The translations under genes and the position numbers were made by a program. This document shows positions 1-7,260 of a stretch of DNA of 20,225 bases, piece after piece. Each line of letters starts with the position of its first letter. Position 1 is the first letter of the stretch. A model generated the notes under the pieces. The model was given only the letters and a program-made list of their open reading frames with translations, was not told the origin of the DNA and did not search any database. Origin of the DNA: Clostridia bacterium (GTDB lineage: Bacteria > Bacillota > Clostridia > Oscillospirales > CAG-272); assembly GCA_017408535.1 (NCBI GenBank), contig JAFQUL010000073.1:1-20225 (forward strand), written 5' to 3'.

Positions 1-684
1 CAGTACTATCAGCACCGAAGCCGCGGTGAGAATGTCAAAGGGAAATTTGTAAAATGCTCCGGGGTGGAGCTCCTCGTCTTCCTTGCGCCTTCCTGCCGCT
101 GACAAAAGGGTGATGAATACGATCAAAAGCAGTAAGAGGAAAACAACTGAAATAACGGGAAGAAAAGTACGAAGCGGATAGATAAAATCTATGCCGCGGC
201 TGATATCGTAAAACTCATCGTGTACCGGGAAATCCGTGTCAACGTAGAAGCATACAGTACATTTCTTGTCGTGTGTATATAAGTAATAGTTGTAGTTGTT
301 CAGGAACCCGTTCCACAGCGGACTATCTATCGGCAGGGGGTCGCTTAGCGTGGTCACGAGAAGCTCTCCGTCTGCGGTGAAAACGGACAGCTCCAGATTT
401 GTGTAAAAAGAATCGTATATCAAAATACCGTTTTCATCTTTCAGAGTCGGGTGTTTCTCTCCGGTTTCAAGATAGTTTTCAGCGGCCAATATGGCACTCC
501 ATGCATAATCGTGAATTTCTCCGGAGTACAGCTCCGTCTTGACCTCCTCGGGGGAATGAGTATATACCTCAAGTCCCAGACAGATGCAGGAGCCGATAAC
601 AGTTACCGTCATAGCGGCGGATAACAGTACGCAAAGAATAAACAGTATTACCTTTACGGGAAGACTTCTTAATATCCTTTTCAT
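1..684 (-). CDS. Sensor histidine kinase, N-terminal part (cut by left edge)
   Basis: Reading from the ATG at 684 gives 228 open codons to the window edge. Residues about 10-38 form a first membrane helix and about 39-170 form a soluble extracytoplasmic domain. Residues about 171-198 form a second, very hydrophobic helix followed by a positively charged GRRKEDEE turn, and a third hydrophobic stretch starts near residue 216. The start overlaps the stop of the response regulator upstream (ATGA), which points to translational coupling and a cognate pair. The HATPase and DHp domains lie outside the window, so the kinase call rests on topology and on the partner gene. The domain between the helices has no family I recognise, so the signal is unknown. 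Confidence 0.75.
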   Translation of the reverse strand, partial: MKRILRSLPVKVILFILCVLLSAAMTVTVIGSCICLGLEVYTHSPEEVKTELYSGEIHDYAWSAILAAENYLETGEKHPTLKDENGILIYDSFYTNLELSVFTADGELLVTTLSDPLPIDSPLWNGFLNNYNYYLYTHDKKCTVCFYVDTDFPVHDEFYDISRGIDFIYPLRTFLPVISVVFLLLLLIVFITLLSAAGRRKEDEELHPGAFYKFPFDILTAASVLIVL

Positions 685-1382
685 TTACCTTTTACCTCCA
701 TTATGTAGCCGTGCCCCCACACCGATTTGATATATCGGGGAGAGGCGGGATCGAACTCTGTCTTTTCTCTCAGGTGGCGTACGTGCACTGCAACGATGTT
801 TTCGGCAGTACCGGTAGGCTCCTCATCCCATACTGCTCTGTATATCTCCTTGGGGGAGTAGACCTTACCGGGGGAAGACATCAGAAGCTTAAGTATGGCG
901 TATTCCTTAGGTGTCAGCTGTACCGTTTCTCCGTCGCAGATCACTGCCTTTGACTGATCGTCAAGCTCCAGTCCGCCGATCACATACGTTTCGGGAGAAA
1001 GGAAGGGGGCACCGCCAAGCTTCATATATCTGCGCAGCTGTGATGCAACTCTTGCGGTGACCTCTGCCGGACTGAATGGCTTGGTTATATAGTCGTCCGC
1101 TCCGATATTAAGTCCCAGTATCTTATCGCTGTCTTCACTTTTTGCCGTAAGCAGAATTATCGGCATATTATGCGTCTCTCTTATCTTCGCTGTAGCCGAG
1201 ATCCCGTCAGAGACCGGCATCATTATATCCATCAGCACGAGATGTATGTCGTTCTTCAGTACGGTGCAGACTGCTTCGTCGCCGTTATAAGCTTCAAAAA
1301 AGTTATAATCTCCGCCGGACAGGTATATTTTCAGTGCGTTTACTATGTCCTTGTCATCATCACAGATAAGAACGTTGTACAT
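681..1382 (-). CDS. OmpR/PhoB-family response regulator
   Basis: This 233-residue protein has a receiver domain at about 1-118 and a winged-helix DNA-binding domain at about 135-230. Receiver residues are visible: an acidic triad D8-D10, the likely phospho-acceptor D52 in LVLMDIMMP, T79 and K101 in ITKPF. The winged helix carries LTPKEYAILKLL and the C-terminal VWGHGYIME signature. The open frame extends 11 codons upstream, but the ATG at 1382 is preceded by GGAGG at the right distance, and MYNVLICDDD matches the family N-terminus. Its stop overlaps the histidine kinase start, so the two are co-transcribed. It is divergent from the SGNH esterase gene across about 190 bp, so that cluster is a candidate target, but this is inference. 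Confidence 0.95.
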   Translation of the reverse strand: MYNVLICDDDKDIVNALKIYLSGGDYNFFEAYNGDEAVCTVLKNDIHLVLMDIMMPVSDGISATAKIRETHNMPIILLTAKSEDSDKILGLNIGADDYITKPFSPAEVTARVASQLRRYMKLGGAPFLSPETYVIGGLELDDQSKAVICDGETVQLTPKEYAILKLLMSSPGKVYSPKEIYRAVWDEEPTGTAENIVAVHVRHLREKTEFDPASPRYIKSVWGHGYIMEVKGK

Positions 1383-1413
1383 TTTCGCCGCCTCCTTGTT
1401 TTGTCTTGCTATC

Positions 1414-1442
1414 ATTATACACGAGTACAGATTAAAAGAAAA
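1414..1442 (-). promoter_or_regulatory. Probable promoter of the two-component operon
   Basis: A perfect TATAAT lies on the minus strand at 1419-1414. The hexamer 17 bp upstream (1442-1437, TTTTCT) is a poor -35, so the call rests mainly on the -10 and its position about 30 bp before the response regulator start. Confidence 0.4.
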
Positions 1443-1508
1443 GTACGCTCCGCATTAAGAATTTATTAAATTAAAGGCGGAACTTTCCCTCCGCCCGAGC
1501 TGTTTTGC

Positions 1509-1537
1509 TTGACTGAGCTGCCGGAGAGATGTATAAT
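1509..1537 (+). promoter_or_regulatory. Sigma-A-like promoter of the SGNH/deacetylase/GNAT cluster
   Basis: TTGACT at 1509-1514 and TATAAT at 1532-1537 are separated by exactly 17 bp. The predicted transcript starts near 1544 and gives a leader of about 30 nt with GGAGG at 1560-1564 before the ATG at 1575. A small inverted repeat (GGCGGA 1476-1481 / TCCGCC 1490-1495) lies just upstream, between the two divergent promoters, and could be an operator. Confidence 0.75.
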
Positions 1538-1574
1538 TAACTGTAGATATTACTGACTCGGAGGTAGATAACAG

Positions 1575-2630
1575 ATGGATGTTTCAAAAATAGATAAAAA
1601 CTTTGCCCTTCCCGGTGCTATTGACAGAGATGACGTGGTATGGATGGATGCATCTCAGGCACCGATAGCGATATACGGAGCGGTACAGACCGATCCCTAT
1701 ATGCGTATGCCCATTGAGGTCGCCAAAAATGTCAGCGAAAGAGTAGAGAAGCTGGCTTCCAATACCGCCGGAATACGTGCGGTCTTTTCCACTGATTCTT
1801 CATATATAGCTATCCGAGTTGAATGGGAGGAGCAGGCACATATGTCCCATATGCCCATTCTCGGTATGAGCGGTTTTGATCTGTACAGCATCTCTGAAAA
1901 GAAGAGAAAGCAAAAATTTGTTAAGGCATTCGTTCCGTCGTTTTTCTCTGAGAGGGGATACGAATCTATGGTATGGGTCGAGTCGAAAATGACGGAATAC
2001 GTTCTGAATTTTCCTCTCTATAACGGGGTTTCAAAGCTTTGGATCGGTGTCAGAGAGGGAAGCAGCTTCGGCGAGGTTAAGGGATACTTAAATGACCTGC
2101 CTGTGGTTTTTTACGGCTCCTCCATTACTCAAGGTGCCTGCTGCTCAAGACCGGGTAACTGCTATCAGAACTTTCTTTCCCGTGCCTTTGATATAGACTA
2201 TGTTAATCTGGGCTTCAGCGGAGGATGTATGGCCGAGGACAGTATGATAGATTATCTGGCGGGACTCAGTATGTCGGCGTTCGTCAGCGATTACGATCAT
2301 AACGCACCTGACGTTGAGCACCTCCGCGGTACTCATGAAAAACTCTACAGAAGGATCAGGGAGAAGCACCCGGATATTCCGTATATTATGGTTTCAAGAC
2401 CTAATTACAACTACGGTAACCAGGACAGTCAGAGGAGAAATGTGATCACCGATACCTACCGCAAGGCGATCGTGGAGGGTGACGGCAACGTGTATTTCCT
2501 TGACGGTGCCTCGATTTTTTCCGGGGATGAGAGTGATGCCTGTACCGTTGACGGCGCTCACCCGAATGACCTTGGGTTTTACCGTTTTTATAAGGCTCTT
2601 GAGCCGATTTTTGAAAAGATACTGTATTGA
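1575..2630 (+). CDS. GxDLY/SGNH-hydrolase family esterase
   Basis: The 351-residue protein has an N-terminal beta-rich domain with GFDLY at 100-104, the signature of the GxDLY domain (PF14607-type) that precedes an SGNH esterase domain. The SGNH domain covers about 175-350. It shows GSSIT at 181-185 with the likely nucleophile S183, the glycine block NLGFSG near 211-216, YDHN with N243 as the oxyanion Asn, and DGAHP with D326 and H329 as the acid/base pair. There is no signal peptide, so it probably acts in the cytoplasm, removing acyl (often acetyl) groups from a carbohydrate or related ester. It leads a plus-strand cluster with a deacetylase-like protein and an acetyltransferase. The start is set by GGAGG ten bases upstream. 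The substrate is unknown. Confidence 0.9.
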   Translation: MDVSKIDKNFALPGAIDRDDVVWMDASQAPIAIYGAVQTDPYMRMPIEVAKNVSERVEKLASNTAGIRAVFSTDSSYIAIRVEWEEQAHMSHMPILGMSGFDLYSISEKKRKQKFVKAFVPSFFSERGYESMVWVESKMTEYVLNFPLYNGVSKLWIGVREGSSFGEVKGYLNDLPVVFYGSSITQGACCSRPGNCYQNFLSRAFDIDYVNLGFSGGCMAEDSMIDYLAGLSMSAFVSDYDHNAPDVEHLRGTHEKLYRRIREKHPDIPYIMVSRPNYNYGNQDSQRRNVITDTYRKAIVEGDGNVYFLDGASIFSGDESDACTVDGAHPNDLGFYRFYKALEPIFEKILY

Positions 2631-2634
2631 TTGA

Positions 2635-2655
2635 TACCTGGTTTTCTGACAGGTA
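2635..2655 (+). repeat. Small hairpin between esterase and deacetylase-like genes
   Basis: TACCTG (2635-2640) and CAGGTA (2650-2655) are perfect inverted arms around a 9-nt loop. The hairpin follows the esterase stop and ends just before the downstream Shine-Dalgarno sequence. There is no T-run, so it is not a terminator. It could modulate translation of the next gene. Confidence 0.35.
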
Positions 2656-2667
2656 CCGGGAGAGAAA

Positions 2668-3450
2668 ATGAAAAGCTTTTGTTTTACCGTTGATGACAAT
2701 ATCAGGTGCTTTGAGGAGCTTACCAGAGGCAGATACGACAGCATATTTATGCACCCGTATCTGGGTATGTATAAACGGCTTCATGAAAAATTCGCTCTTA
2801 AGGTACAGCTAAATCTTTTTTACGAAACAGCAGGATTTACCTTGTCTGAGATGACCGACAGACATAGAGATGAGTGGCAGGAAAACTCGGATTGGCTGAA
2901 GCTATCCTTTCATTCAAAGCTCGAAAACGAAAGGCCCTACGAGTTTTCCTCATACAGTGAGGTGTTTTGTGATTGTGATAATGTAAATCGGCAGATACTG
3001 CGCTTTGCTTCGTCGTCGGCACTTGGACGGACAACAACGGTTCATTACTGTCTTGCTACCGGGGACGGACTTCAGGCACTGAAGGATAACGGCATTGTGG
3101 GACTGCTTGGGCTATACGGCACAGAGAAGGATAAATCATTTTCATATAGGAATACTCCGGAGGAATGTAAAGCCATACGGAGAGGGGAGACGGTAATGTC
3201 CGGCGGAATAGCGTATGCGGGTATCGATATAGTTTTGAACAACCACCCGGCGGAGGATATACTGTCATTCCTTGATATGATGAAGGACAGAGATTTTATA
3301 AAGGTCATGATCCACGAGCAGTATTTTTACCCGGATTATCCGGCTTATCAGAAAAACTTTGAAGAAAAGCTGAATCTGACCTTTGAGTGGTTCATAAACG
3401 GCGGCTACCGCAGTGTATTTTTTGAGGAACAGCTTCCATATAGCACGTAA
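2668..3450 (+). CDS. Polysaccharide-deacetylase-like protein
   Basis: The 260-residue protein starts with a TVDDN motif (7-11), the counterpart of the TFDDG motif of NodB-type deacetylases. It has a KLSFHSK segment at 78-84 where the metal-binding His is expected and MIHEQYF at 214-220 as a possible late catalytic His block. The usual HxxxH zinc pair is not obvious, so it belongs with the divergent beta/alpha-barrel deacetylase-like proteins rather than the classical peptidoglycan or chitin deacetylases. There is no signal peptide or membrane helix, so it is probably cytoplasmic. It has a GGGAGAG ribosome site and follows the esterase by 37 bp, and the GNAT gene follows by 20 bp. A role in handling acyl groups on a sugar is inferred from the fold and neighbours only. 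Confidence 0.75.
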   Translation: MKSFCFTVDDNIRCFEELTRGRYDSIFMHPYLGMYKRLHEKFALKVQLNLFYETAGFTLSEMTDRHRDEWQENSDWLKLSFHSKLENERPYEFSSYSEVFCDCDNVNRQILRFASSSALGRTTTVHYCLATGDGLQALKDNGIVGLLGLYGTEKDKSFSYRNTPEECKAIRRGETVMSGGIAYAGIDIVLNNHPAEDILSFLDMMKDRDFIKVMIHEQYFYPDYPAYQKNFEEKLNLTFEWFINGGYRSVFFEEQLPYST

Positions 3451-3470
3451 ATAATGAAAAGGTGATACAA

Positions 3471-3977
3471 ATGAATTACAGTAAGGTAATAATCAGACCG
3501 GCAGAGGAGAGGGACATTCCGCGCATAGGCGAGCTTCTCAGAGAAATATGCGATCTTCACGCTGACGGACGTCCAGATCTCTTTAATCACGGCGGCCGTA
3601 AGTATTCTGACAAAGAGCTGTCCGAGCTGCTGGGGGACACTACAAGACCTATATGGGTGGCAACCGCTGACGGCAGTGACGTTTTGGGCTATGCCTTCGG
3701 TATAATAAAAAGCACCTCGGGAGAGGGTGCGCTTAGGGAGTGTAAAACACTCTATATAGATGACCTCTGCGTTGACAGGCAGGTACGGGGCGGAGGGATC
3801 GGACGCAGACTTTTTGAGTTCTGCCGTGACAAGGCCCGTGATATGGGCTGCCATAATCTCACCCTCAACGTCTGGGCATTTAACAGCTCTGCCATAGAGT
3901 TTTACGAAAAAATGGGAATGAAGGTGCAGTCAATGCATATGGAAACTGTATTTGCCGATAAAGGAGAAGAGGAATGA
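3471..3977 (+). CDS. GNAT-family N-acetyltransferase
   Basis: This 168-residue protein is a single GNAT domain. The acetyl-CoA binding motif A is at about 95-120: beta-strand YIDDLCVD followed by the pyrophosphate loop QVRGGGIG (104-111), which matches the R/Q-x-x-G-x-G/A pattern. Motif B, NVWAFNSSAIEFYEKMGM, is at about 133-150. It transfers an acetyl group from acetyl-CoA to an amine, and the acceptor is not predictable. An in-frame GTG at 3462 lies inside AAGGTGAT, which pairs well with 16S rRNA, so that stretch is the ribosome site and the ATG at 3471 is the start. It is the third gene of the compact plus-strand cluster. Confidence 0.92.
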   Translation: MNYSKVIIRPAEERDIPRIGELLREICDLHADGRPDLFNHGGRKYSDKELSELLGDTTRPIWVATADGSDVLGYAFGIIKSTSGEGALRECKTLYIDDLCVDRQVRGGGIGRRLFEFCRDKARDMGCHNLTLNVWAFNSSAIEFYEKMGMKVQSMHMETVFADKGEEE

Positions 3978-4036
3978 ATAAGACCAAAGCCGAGATCTAC
4001 AGAAAACAGAGGATATGCGTTACCGTAATCTTATAA
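3974..4036 (+). CDS. Possible 20-codon ORF overlapping the GNAT stop
   Basis: An ATG at 3974 overlaps the GNAT stop (ATGA) and has AAGGAG about 9 bases upstream, an arrangement typical of coupled translation. The frame runs only 20 codons (MNKTKAEIYRKQRICVTVIL). The stop falls inside the start of the next small ORF in another frame. It is either a tiny coupled peptide or the true 5' end of the following gene after a frameshift. Confidence 0.3.
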   Translation: MNKTKAEIYRKQRICVTVIL

Positions 4037-4284
4037 AGATAATGTCTCTGACAGACAGGACATCTATTGAGAATTACCGTCATCTGGTAAGAGAGGGCAA
4101 AAACGGTGAGAATACGGTGGCGATCCGGACAGATGCATTCAACACGGCGCTGAAGGACATAACTGCCAACGGTGAAAAGGTAACAGACCACAGAGAAATA
4201 GTAAAAACTATCAAATTACGTGGCATCAACTCAGACGGCCGTTCTACGGCCGAGGGAACCATAGAGAATATCTCCATCAGCTGA
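4015..4284 (+). CDS. Small hypothetical protein, uncertain start
   Basis: The frame encodes 89 residues (begins MRYRNLIKIMSL), charged and soluble-looking with no family I recognise. The start has no well-spaced ribosome site of its own. The well-placed site is 40 bases upstream, in front of the 3974 ORF in a different frame. A one-base backward shift in the AAAA run near 4003-4006 would join the two into a protein of about 103 residues with the N-terminus MNKTKAEIYRKTEDMRYR. It could be a real gene with a sequencing or natural frameshift, a decaying gene, or a chance frame. It ends 19 bp before a strong terminator hairpin. Confidence 0.45.
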   Translation: MRYRNLIKIMSLTDRTSIENYRHLVREGKNGENTVAIRTDAFNTALKDITANGEKVTDHREIVKTIKLRGINSDGRSTAEGTIENISIS

Positions 4285-4303
4285 AAAGAATAAGGAATAA
4301 AGT

Positions 4304-4362
4304 AAAACATCCGTATCTTATACACCTGTCCTGTCGATCAGTGTATAAGATACGGATGTTTT
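4304..4362. terminator. Bidirectional terminator with a 22-bp perfect stem
   Basis: A perfect 22-nt inverted repeat (4304-4325 and 4341-4362) surrounds a 15-nt loop. The left arm starts AAAA and the right arm ends TTTT, so it can terminate from either strand. It sits between the convergent ends of the plus-strand cluster (stop 4284) and spoVS (stop 4396), where a shared terminator is expected. The stem is unusually long and moderately AT-rich in its inner half. Confidence 0.8.
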
Positions 4363-4395
4363 GTTCGGATATTCTCGTTTTCGCCGCATTACCGA

Positions 4396-4665
4396 TTATT
4401 CGGTGATGGGGGATGATAATATCTTGAAAAGTATTGCCGTTCTTTCCTCACCGTTGATGGCAAGATCAACGAATGAAGGAGAACAGGAAATACCAATCTT
4501 GTCCGGGACGAGGAAAGAACTCGCAATGGCGATGGCCTTTACCGCCTGATTAACGGCACCTGCGCCTATTGCTTGGATACAGACCTCTTTTCCTTCCCGA
4601 ATGATACCGGCAAGTGCTCCGGCGACCATGTTGGGATTAGACTTTGAAGATACTTTCAGTTCCAT
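4396..4665 (-). CDS. spoVS: Stage V sporulation protein S
   Basis: The 89-residue protein closely follows the SpoVS pattern: MELKVSSKSNPNMVAGALAG at the N-terminus, then AIGAGAVNQAVKAIAIAS and INGEERTAILFK. SpoVS is a small Alba-like protein needed for progression through sporulation stage V and for coordinating septation in Bacillus. The frame could begin at a GTG three codons earlier, but that GTG lies next to the GGAG ribosome site (4674-4677), so the ATG at 4665 is chosen. It follows rny and ymdB in the order known from Bacillus subtilis. About 120 bp carrying a hairpin and an 18-bp palindrome separate it from ymdB, so it may have its own control. Confidence 0.95.
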   Translation of the reverse strand: MELKVSSKSNPNMVAGALAGIIREGKEVCIQAIGAGAVNQAVKAIAIASSFLVPDKIGISCSPSFVDLAINGEERTAILFKILSSPITE

Positions 4666-4681
4666 TGTGCACACTCCTATA

Positions 4682-4699
4682 GTTTTATGTACATAAAAC
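4682..4699. promoter_or_regulatory. 18-bp perfect palindrome upstream of spoVS
   Basis: GTTTTATGT followed directly by ACATAAAAC forms an uninterrupted palindrome five bases upstream of the spoVS ribosome site. A further half-copy GTTTTATG occurs at 4739-4746. With no loop bases it is a better dimer-binding operator than an RNA hairpin. The regulator is unknown. Confidence 0.5.
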
Positions 4700-4763
4700 G
4701 GTATGCCGGACTGTATTGTATTTCTGCGTATGGTCTATGTTTTATGGTTTGTAATGTGTTTTT

Positions 4764-4780
4764 CGGCCGTACACCGGCCG
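4764..4780. repeat. GC hairpin between ymdB and spoVS
   Basis: CGGCCG (4764-4769) and CGGCCG (4775-4780) flank a 5-nt loop, 7 bp downstream of the ymdB stop at 4787. On the minus strand the stem is followed by AAAAA rather than a T-run, so it is not a canonical terminator. It could protect the ymdB 3' end or act as a weak pause site. Confidence 0.45.
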
Positions 4781-4786
4781 TAGGTA

Positions 4787-5560
4787 TCAGATATTTACCC
4801 TCAGACGCTCTATCGACAGGGAGTTTTTGCCGTCAAGAGTGATCACGGCGCCGCACAGGACAAGCTCGCCGTCAGCAGGTGCGAATCTTACCGGCAGCTT
4901 GGTTCTCAGCTTACGGATGACCTCATCCTTGCGTACTCCCAAAATACCGCCGTCAGGACCGCACATACCGAGATCGGTAATAAAAGCAGTACCGCCCGGC
5001 AGTACTCTTTCATCAGCGGTCTGCACGTGGGTGTGAGTACCCACCACAGCATTTACTCTACCGTCGAATTCATAGGCCAGAGCCAGCTTCTCAGAGGTGG
5101 CCTCGGCATGGAAATCCACCACAGAGATATCGTATCTGCCGTCCTCTCTCTCAAGGATCCTGTCAAGGGTCTCAAAGGGGCAGGACAGCGGCTCGGTATA
5201 TACCGTGCCGAGAAGACTTACCGTAAGCAGCCGGTAACCGCAGACATCGGTTACCGTATAACCTTTACCCGGGTTGGCTGAGGGATAATTTGCCGGTCTT
5301 AACAGAGTCTCCTCCTCGTCAAGCATACAGCGAAGCTCGCTTTTCTTCCAGATATGATTTCCCGAGGTTATTACGTCAACTCCGCCCATCAGAAGAGCTT
5401 TTGCATCCTTGGGCGAGAGACCGTTGCCGCTGCTGGCGTTTTCACCGTTTGCAATAACGGTGTCGATATTAAGATTTCGTCTAAGGTTCCAGAGACACTC
5501 GGACAGGCGGGCTGTAGCCCGCTCTCCGACAACGTCCCCTATTGTCAGTATTCTAATCAA
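4787..5560 (-). CDS. ymdB: YmdB-type metallophosphoesterase (TIGR00282 family)
   Basis: The 257-residue protein matches the YmdB family in length and motifs. The di-metal ligands are all visible: D9 in GDVVG, E40-N41 in NGENASSG, N68-H69 in SGNHIW, H151 in DFHAEATSEK, and H176 and H178 in GTHTHVQTADE. These enzymes hydrolyse cyclic nucleotides such as 2',3'-cAMP, and in Bacillus the protein affects biofilm and motility gene expression. The start is TTG at 5560: the frame is closed by a TAG seven codons upstream and no ATG or GTG lies between. Its ribosome site is weak (AAAGAG-like). It lies immediately after a strong terminator that follows rny, so expression may depend on read-through. Confidence 0.95.
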   Translation of the reverse strand: MIRILTIGDVVGERATARLSECLWNLRRNLNIDTVIANGENASSGNGLSPKDAKALLMGGVDVITSGNHIWKKSELRCMLDEEETLLRPANYPSANPGKGYTVTDVCGYRLLTVSLLGTVYTEPLSCPFETLDRILEREDGRYDISVVDFHAEATSEKLALAYEFDGRVNAVVGTHTHVQTADERVLPGGTAFITDLGMCGPDGGILGVRKDEVIRKLRTKLPVRFAPADGELVLCGAVITLDGKNSLSIERLRVNI

Positions 5561-5589
5561 AACGGCGCTCTTTTCTAACTATCTTTTTC

Positions 5590-5635
5590 AAAAAAACACG
5601 GCGGGAAAGCCTCATGTAGCGATCCCCCGCCGTGT
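5590..5635 (-). terminator. Rho-independent terminator between rny and ymdB
   Basis: On the minus strand, ACACGGCGGG and CCCGCCGTGT form a perfect 10-bp stem (5635-5626 and 5605-5596) around a 20-nt loop. A run of seven T follows (5596-5590). It ends about 30 bp before the ymdB TTG start, leaving little room for a promoter between. Confidence 0.85.
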
Positions 5636-5669
5636 AAATTGCTATGTTGCGTAAGCGCAGGGCCGATAT

Positions 5670-5686
5670 TCGGGGATCATCCCCGA
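5670..5686. repeat. 17-bp near-perfect palindrome just after rny
   Basis: TCGGGGAT and ATCCCCGA are separated by one base, 23 bp past the rny stop and upstream of the terminator on the minus strand. It may form a small hairpin or a protein site. No T-run follows, so it is not itself a terminator. Confidence 0.45.
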
Positions 5687-5709
5687 GAAAAGGTGTAGCG
5701 TTTAGCGAT

Positions 5710-7260
5710 TTATTTTGCGTAGTCTACCATTCTGCTCTCGCGGATAAGATTGACCTTGATCTGTCCGGGATATTCAAGCTCAGACTCGATCTTGGAAACG
5801 ATATCACGGGCAAGCTGATGCATCTCTGCATCGCTGACCTGCTCGGGCTTGACCATTATGCGGATCTCGCGGCCGGCCTGGATGGCGAAGGTCTTCTCAA
5901 CGCCCTCAAAGTCCTTTGCGATCTCCTCAAGCTTGGTGAGACGCTTGATGTAATTCTCAAGCTCCTCTCTGCGTGCACCGGGACGTGCGGCGGAAACTGC
6001 ATCGGCAGCCTGCACGATCATTGCAACGAGAGTAGTGGGCTCAACGTCACCGTGGTGAGCCTCAATTGCGTGGATAACTTCTTTGTTTTCCTTATATTTG
6101 CGTGCTACGTCAACACCGATCTGTACGTGAGAGCCCTCGACCTCCTGGGTAAGAGCCTTACCGATATCGTGGAGCAGACCTGCACGGCGGGCGAGAGTGG
6201 AATCGATTCCAAGCTCGTCTGCAATTATTCCGGAAAGGTAAGAAACCTCTATGCTGTGCTGAAGCACGTTCTGACCGTAGCTGGTTCTGAAGCGGAGACG
6301 GCCGAGAAGACGTACCAGCTCCTGATTGAGTCCGTGAACGCCGGTCTGGATAACTGCTTTTTCACCTGCGGCTTTGATGACCGCCTCAACCTCTTTACGG
6401 GCCTTTTCAACTGTTTCTTCGATTCTTGCGGGGTGGATACGGCCGTCAGAGATAAGCTTTTCAAGAGCTATTCTTGCTATCTCGCGGCGAACGGGATCAA
6501 ATGCGGATACTGTGATTGCCTCGGGGGTATCGTCGATTATCAGATCAACACCGGTAAGAGTTTCGATGGTTCTGATATTACGGCCCTCTCGTCCGATGAT
6601 CCTGCCCTTCATTTCATCATTGGGCAGGTTAACCACAGAAACGGTTACCTCACCGACGTGGTCGGGGGCACAACGCTGTATTGCCAGAGAAAGAATATTC
6701 TTAGCCTTGGTGTCAGCCTCGTCCTTAAACTGTGCCTCAAGCTCCATCATACGGATAGCCATCTTGTGCTTGACTTCGCCCTCAATGCGAAGCATCAGCT
6801 GTTCCTTAGCCTGGTCTGCGGAAAGACCGGATATCTTTTCAAGGACCGAAATCTGCTTGTCGAGAGCGGCGCGCGCCTCAGCGGAGAGCTGCTCGTTCTC
6901 TTTGATCTTGCGGTCAAGAAGAGCGGACTTTTCCTCAACCTGCTCGGTCTTACGGTCAAGCTGCTCCTCCTTCTGAGTAAGTCTGGTCTCAAGACGGGAG
7001 ACTTCCTTGCGGCGCTCCTTTATCTCATTTTCAGACTCTGTCTTGCTCTTGAGGATCTCCTCCTTGGCTTCAAGGAGAGCTTCTTTTTTCTTGGTCTCTG
7101 CGGTTTTTATTCCTTCTTCAACGATTCGCTTTGCCTGCAGCTCTGCGGAACCGATCTGAGCTTCTGCCACTTTTTTACGATATAAAAAGCCAACGGCTAT
7201 ACCGACGATAAGCGCTACCGCCGCGGCTACTATGATCAATATTATTGCTAGCGGGCCCAA
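5710..7260 (-). CDS. rny: Ribonuclease Y
   Basis: The 516-residue protein is RNase Y, the membrane-anchored endoribonuclease that initiates mRNA decay in many Firmicutes. Residues about 3-26 are the membrane anchor and about 30-195 a long charged coiled coil. A KH domain follows with [12 protein letters not shown] at 219-230. The HD domain covers about 330-430, with H335 and the catalytic LLHDIGK (H364, D365). The C-terminus ends in [10 protein letters not shown], as in the family. The start is taken as TTG at 7260, because AGGAGGTG lies six bases upstream and the length then matches the usual 520. The open frame extends further upstream, but that part has no homology-like features and spans the promoter. 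It heads the rny-ymdB-spoVS block. Confidence 0.97.
   Translation of the reverse strand: MGPLAIILIIVAAAVALIVGIAVGFLYRKKVAEAQIGSAELQAKRIVEEGIKTAETKKKEALLEAKEEILKSKTESENEIKERRKEVSRLETRLTQKEEQLDRKTEQVEEKSALLDRKIKENEQLSAEARAALDKQISVLEKISGLSADQAKEQLMLRIEGEVKHKMAIRMMELEAQFKDEADTKAKNILSLAIQRCAPDHVGEVTVSVVNLPNDEMKGRIIGREGRNIRTIETLTGVDLIIDDTPEAITVSAFDPVRREIARIALEKLISDGRIHPARIEETVEKARKEVEAVIKAAGEKAVIQTGVHGLNQELVRLLGRLRFRTSYGQNVLQHSIEVSYLSGIIADELGIDSTLARRAGLLHDIGKALTQEVEGSHVQIGVDVARKYKENKEVIHAIEAHHGDVEPTTLVAMIVQAADAVSAARPGARREELENYIKRLTKLEEIAKDFEGVEKTFAIQAGREIRIMVKPEQVSDAEMHQLARDIVSKIESELEYPGQIKVNLIRESRMVDYAK

Noticed and set aside
1476..1495. GGCGGA/TCCGCC hairpin as a terminator
   Set aside because: It lies between divergent promoters where no transcript should end, and the T-run is imperfect on both strands.
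4311..4350. Similarity of TCTTATACAC / GTGTATAAGA to the Tn5 mosaic end, suggesting library adapter sequence
   Set aside because: Only ten bases match, they form part of a perfect 22-bp stem, and the flanking adapter bases are absent. A native terminator explains it better.
5644..7185. Long plus-strand open frame of 513 codons opposite rny
   Set aside because: It is antisense to a well-conserved RNase Y gene and has a low-complexity, Leu/Cys/Ser-rich composition typical of a reverse-strand shadow.
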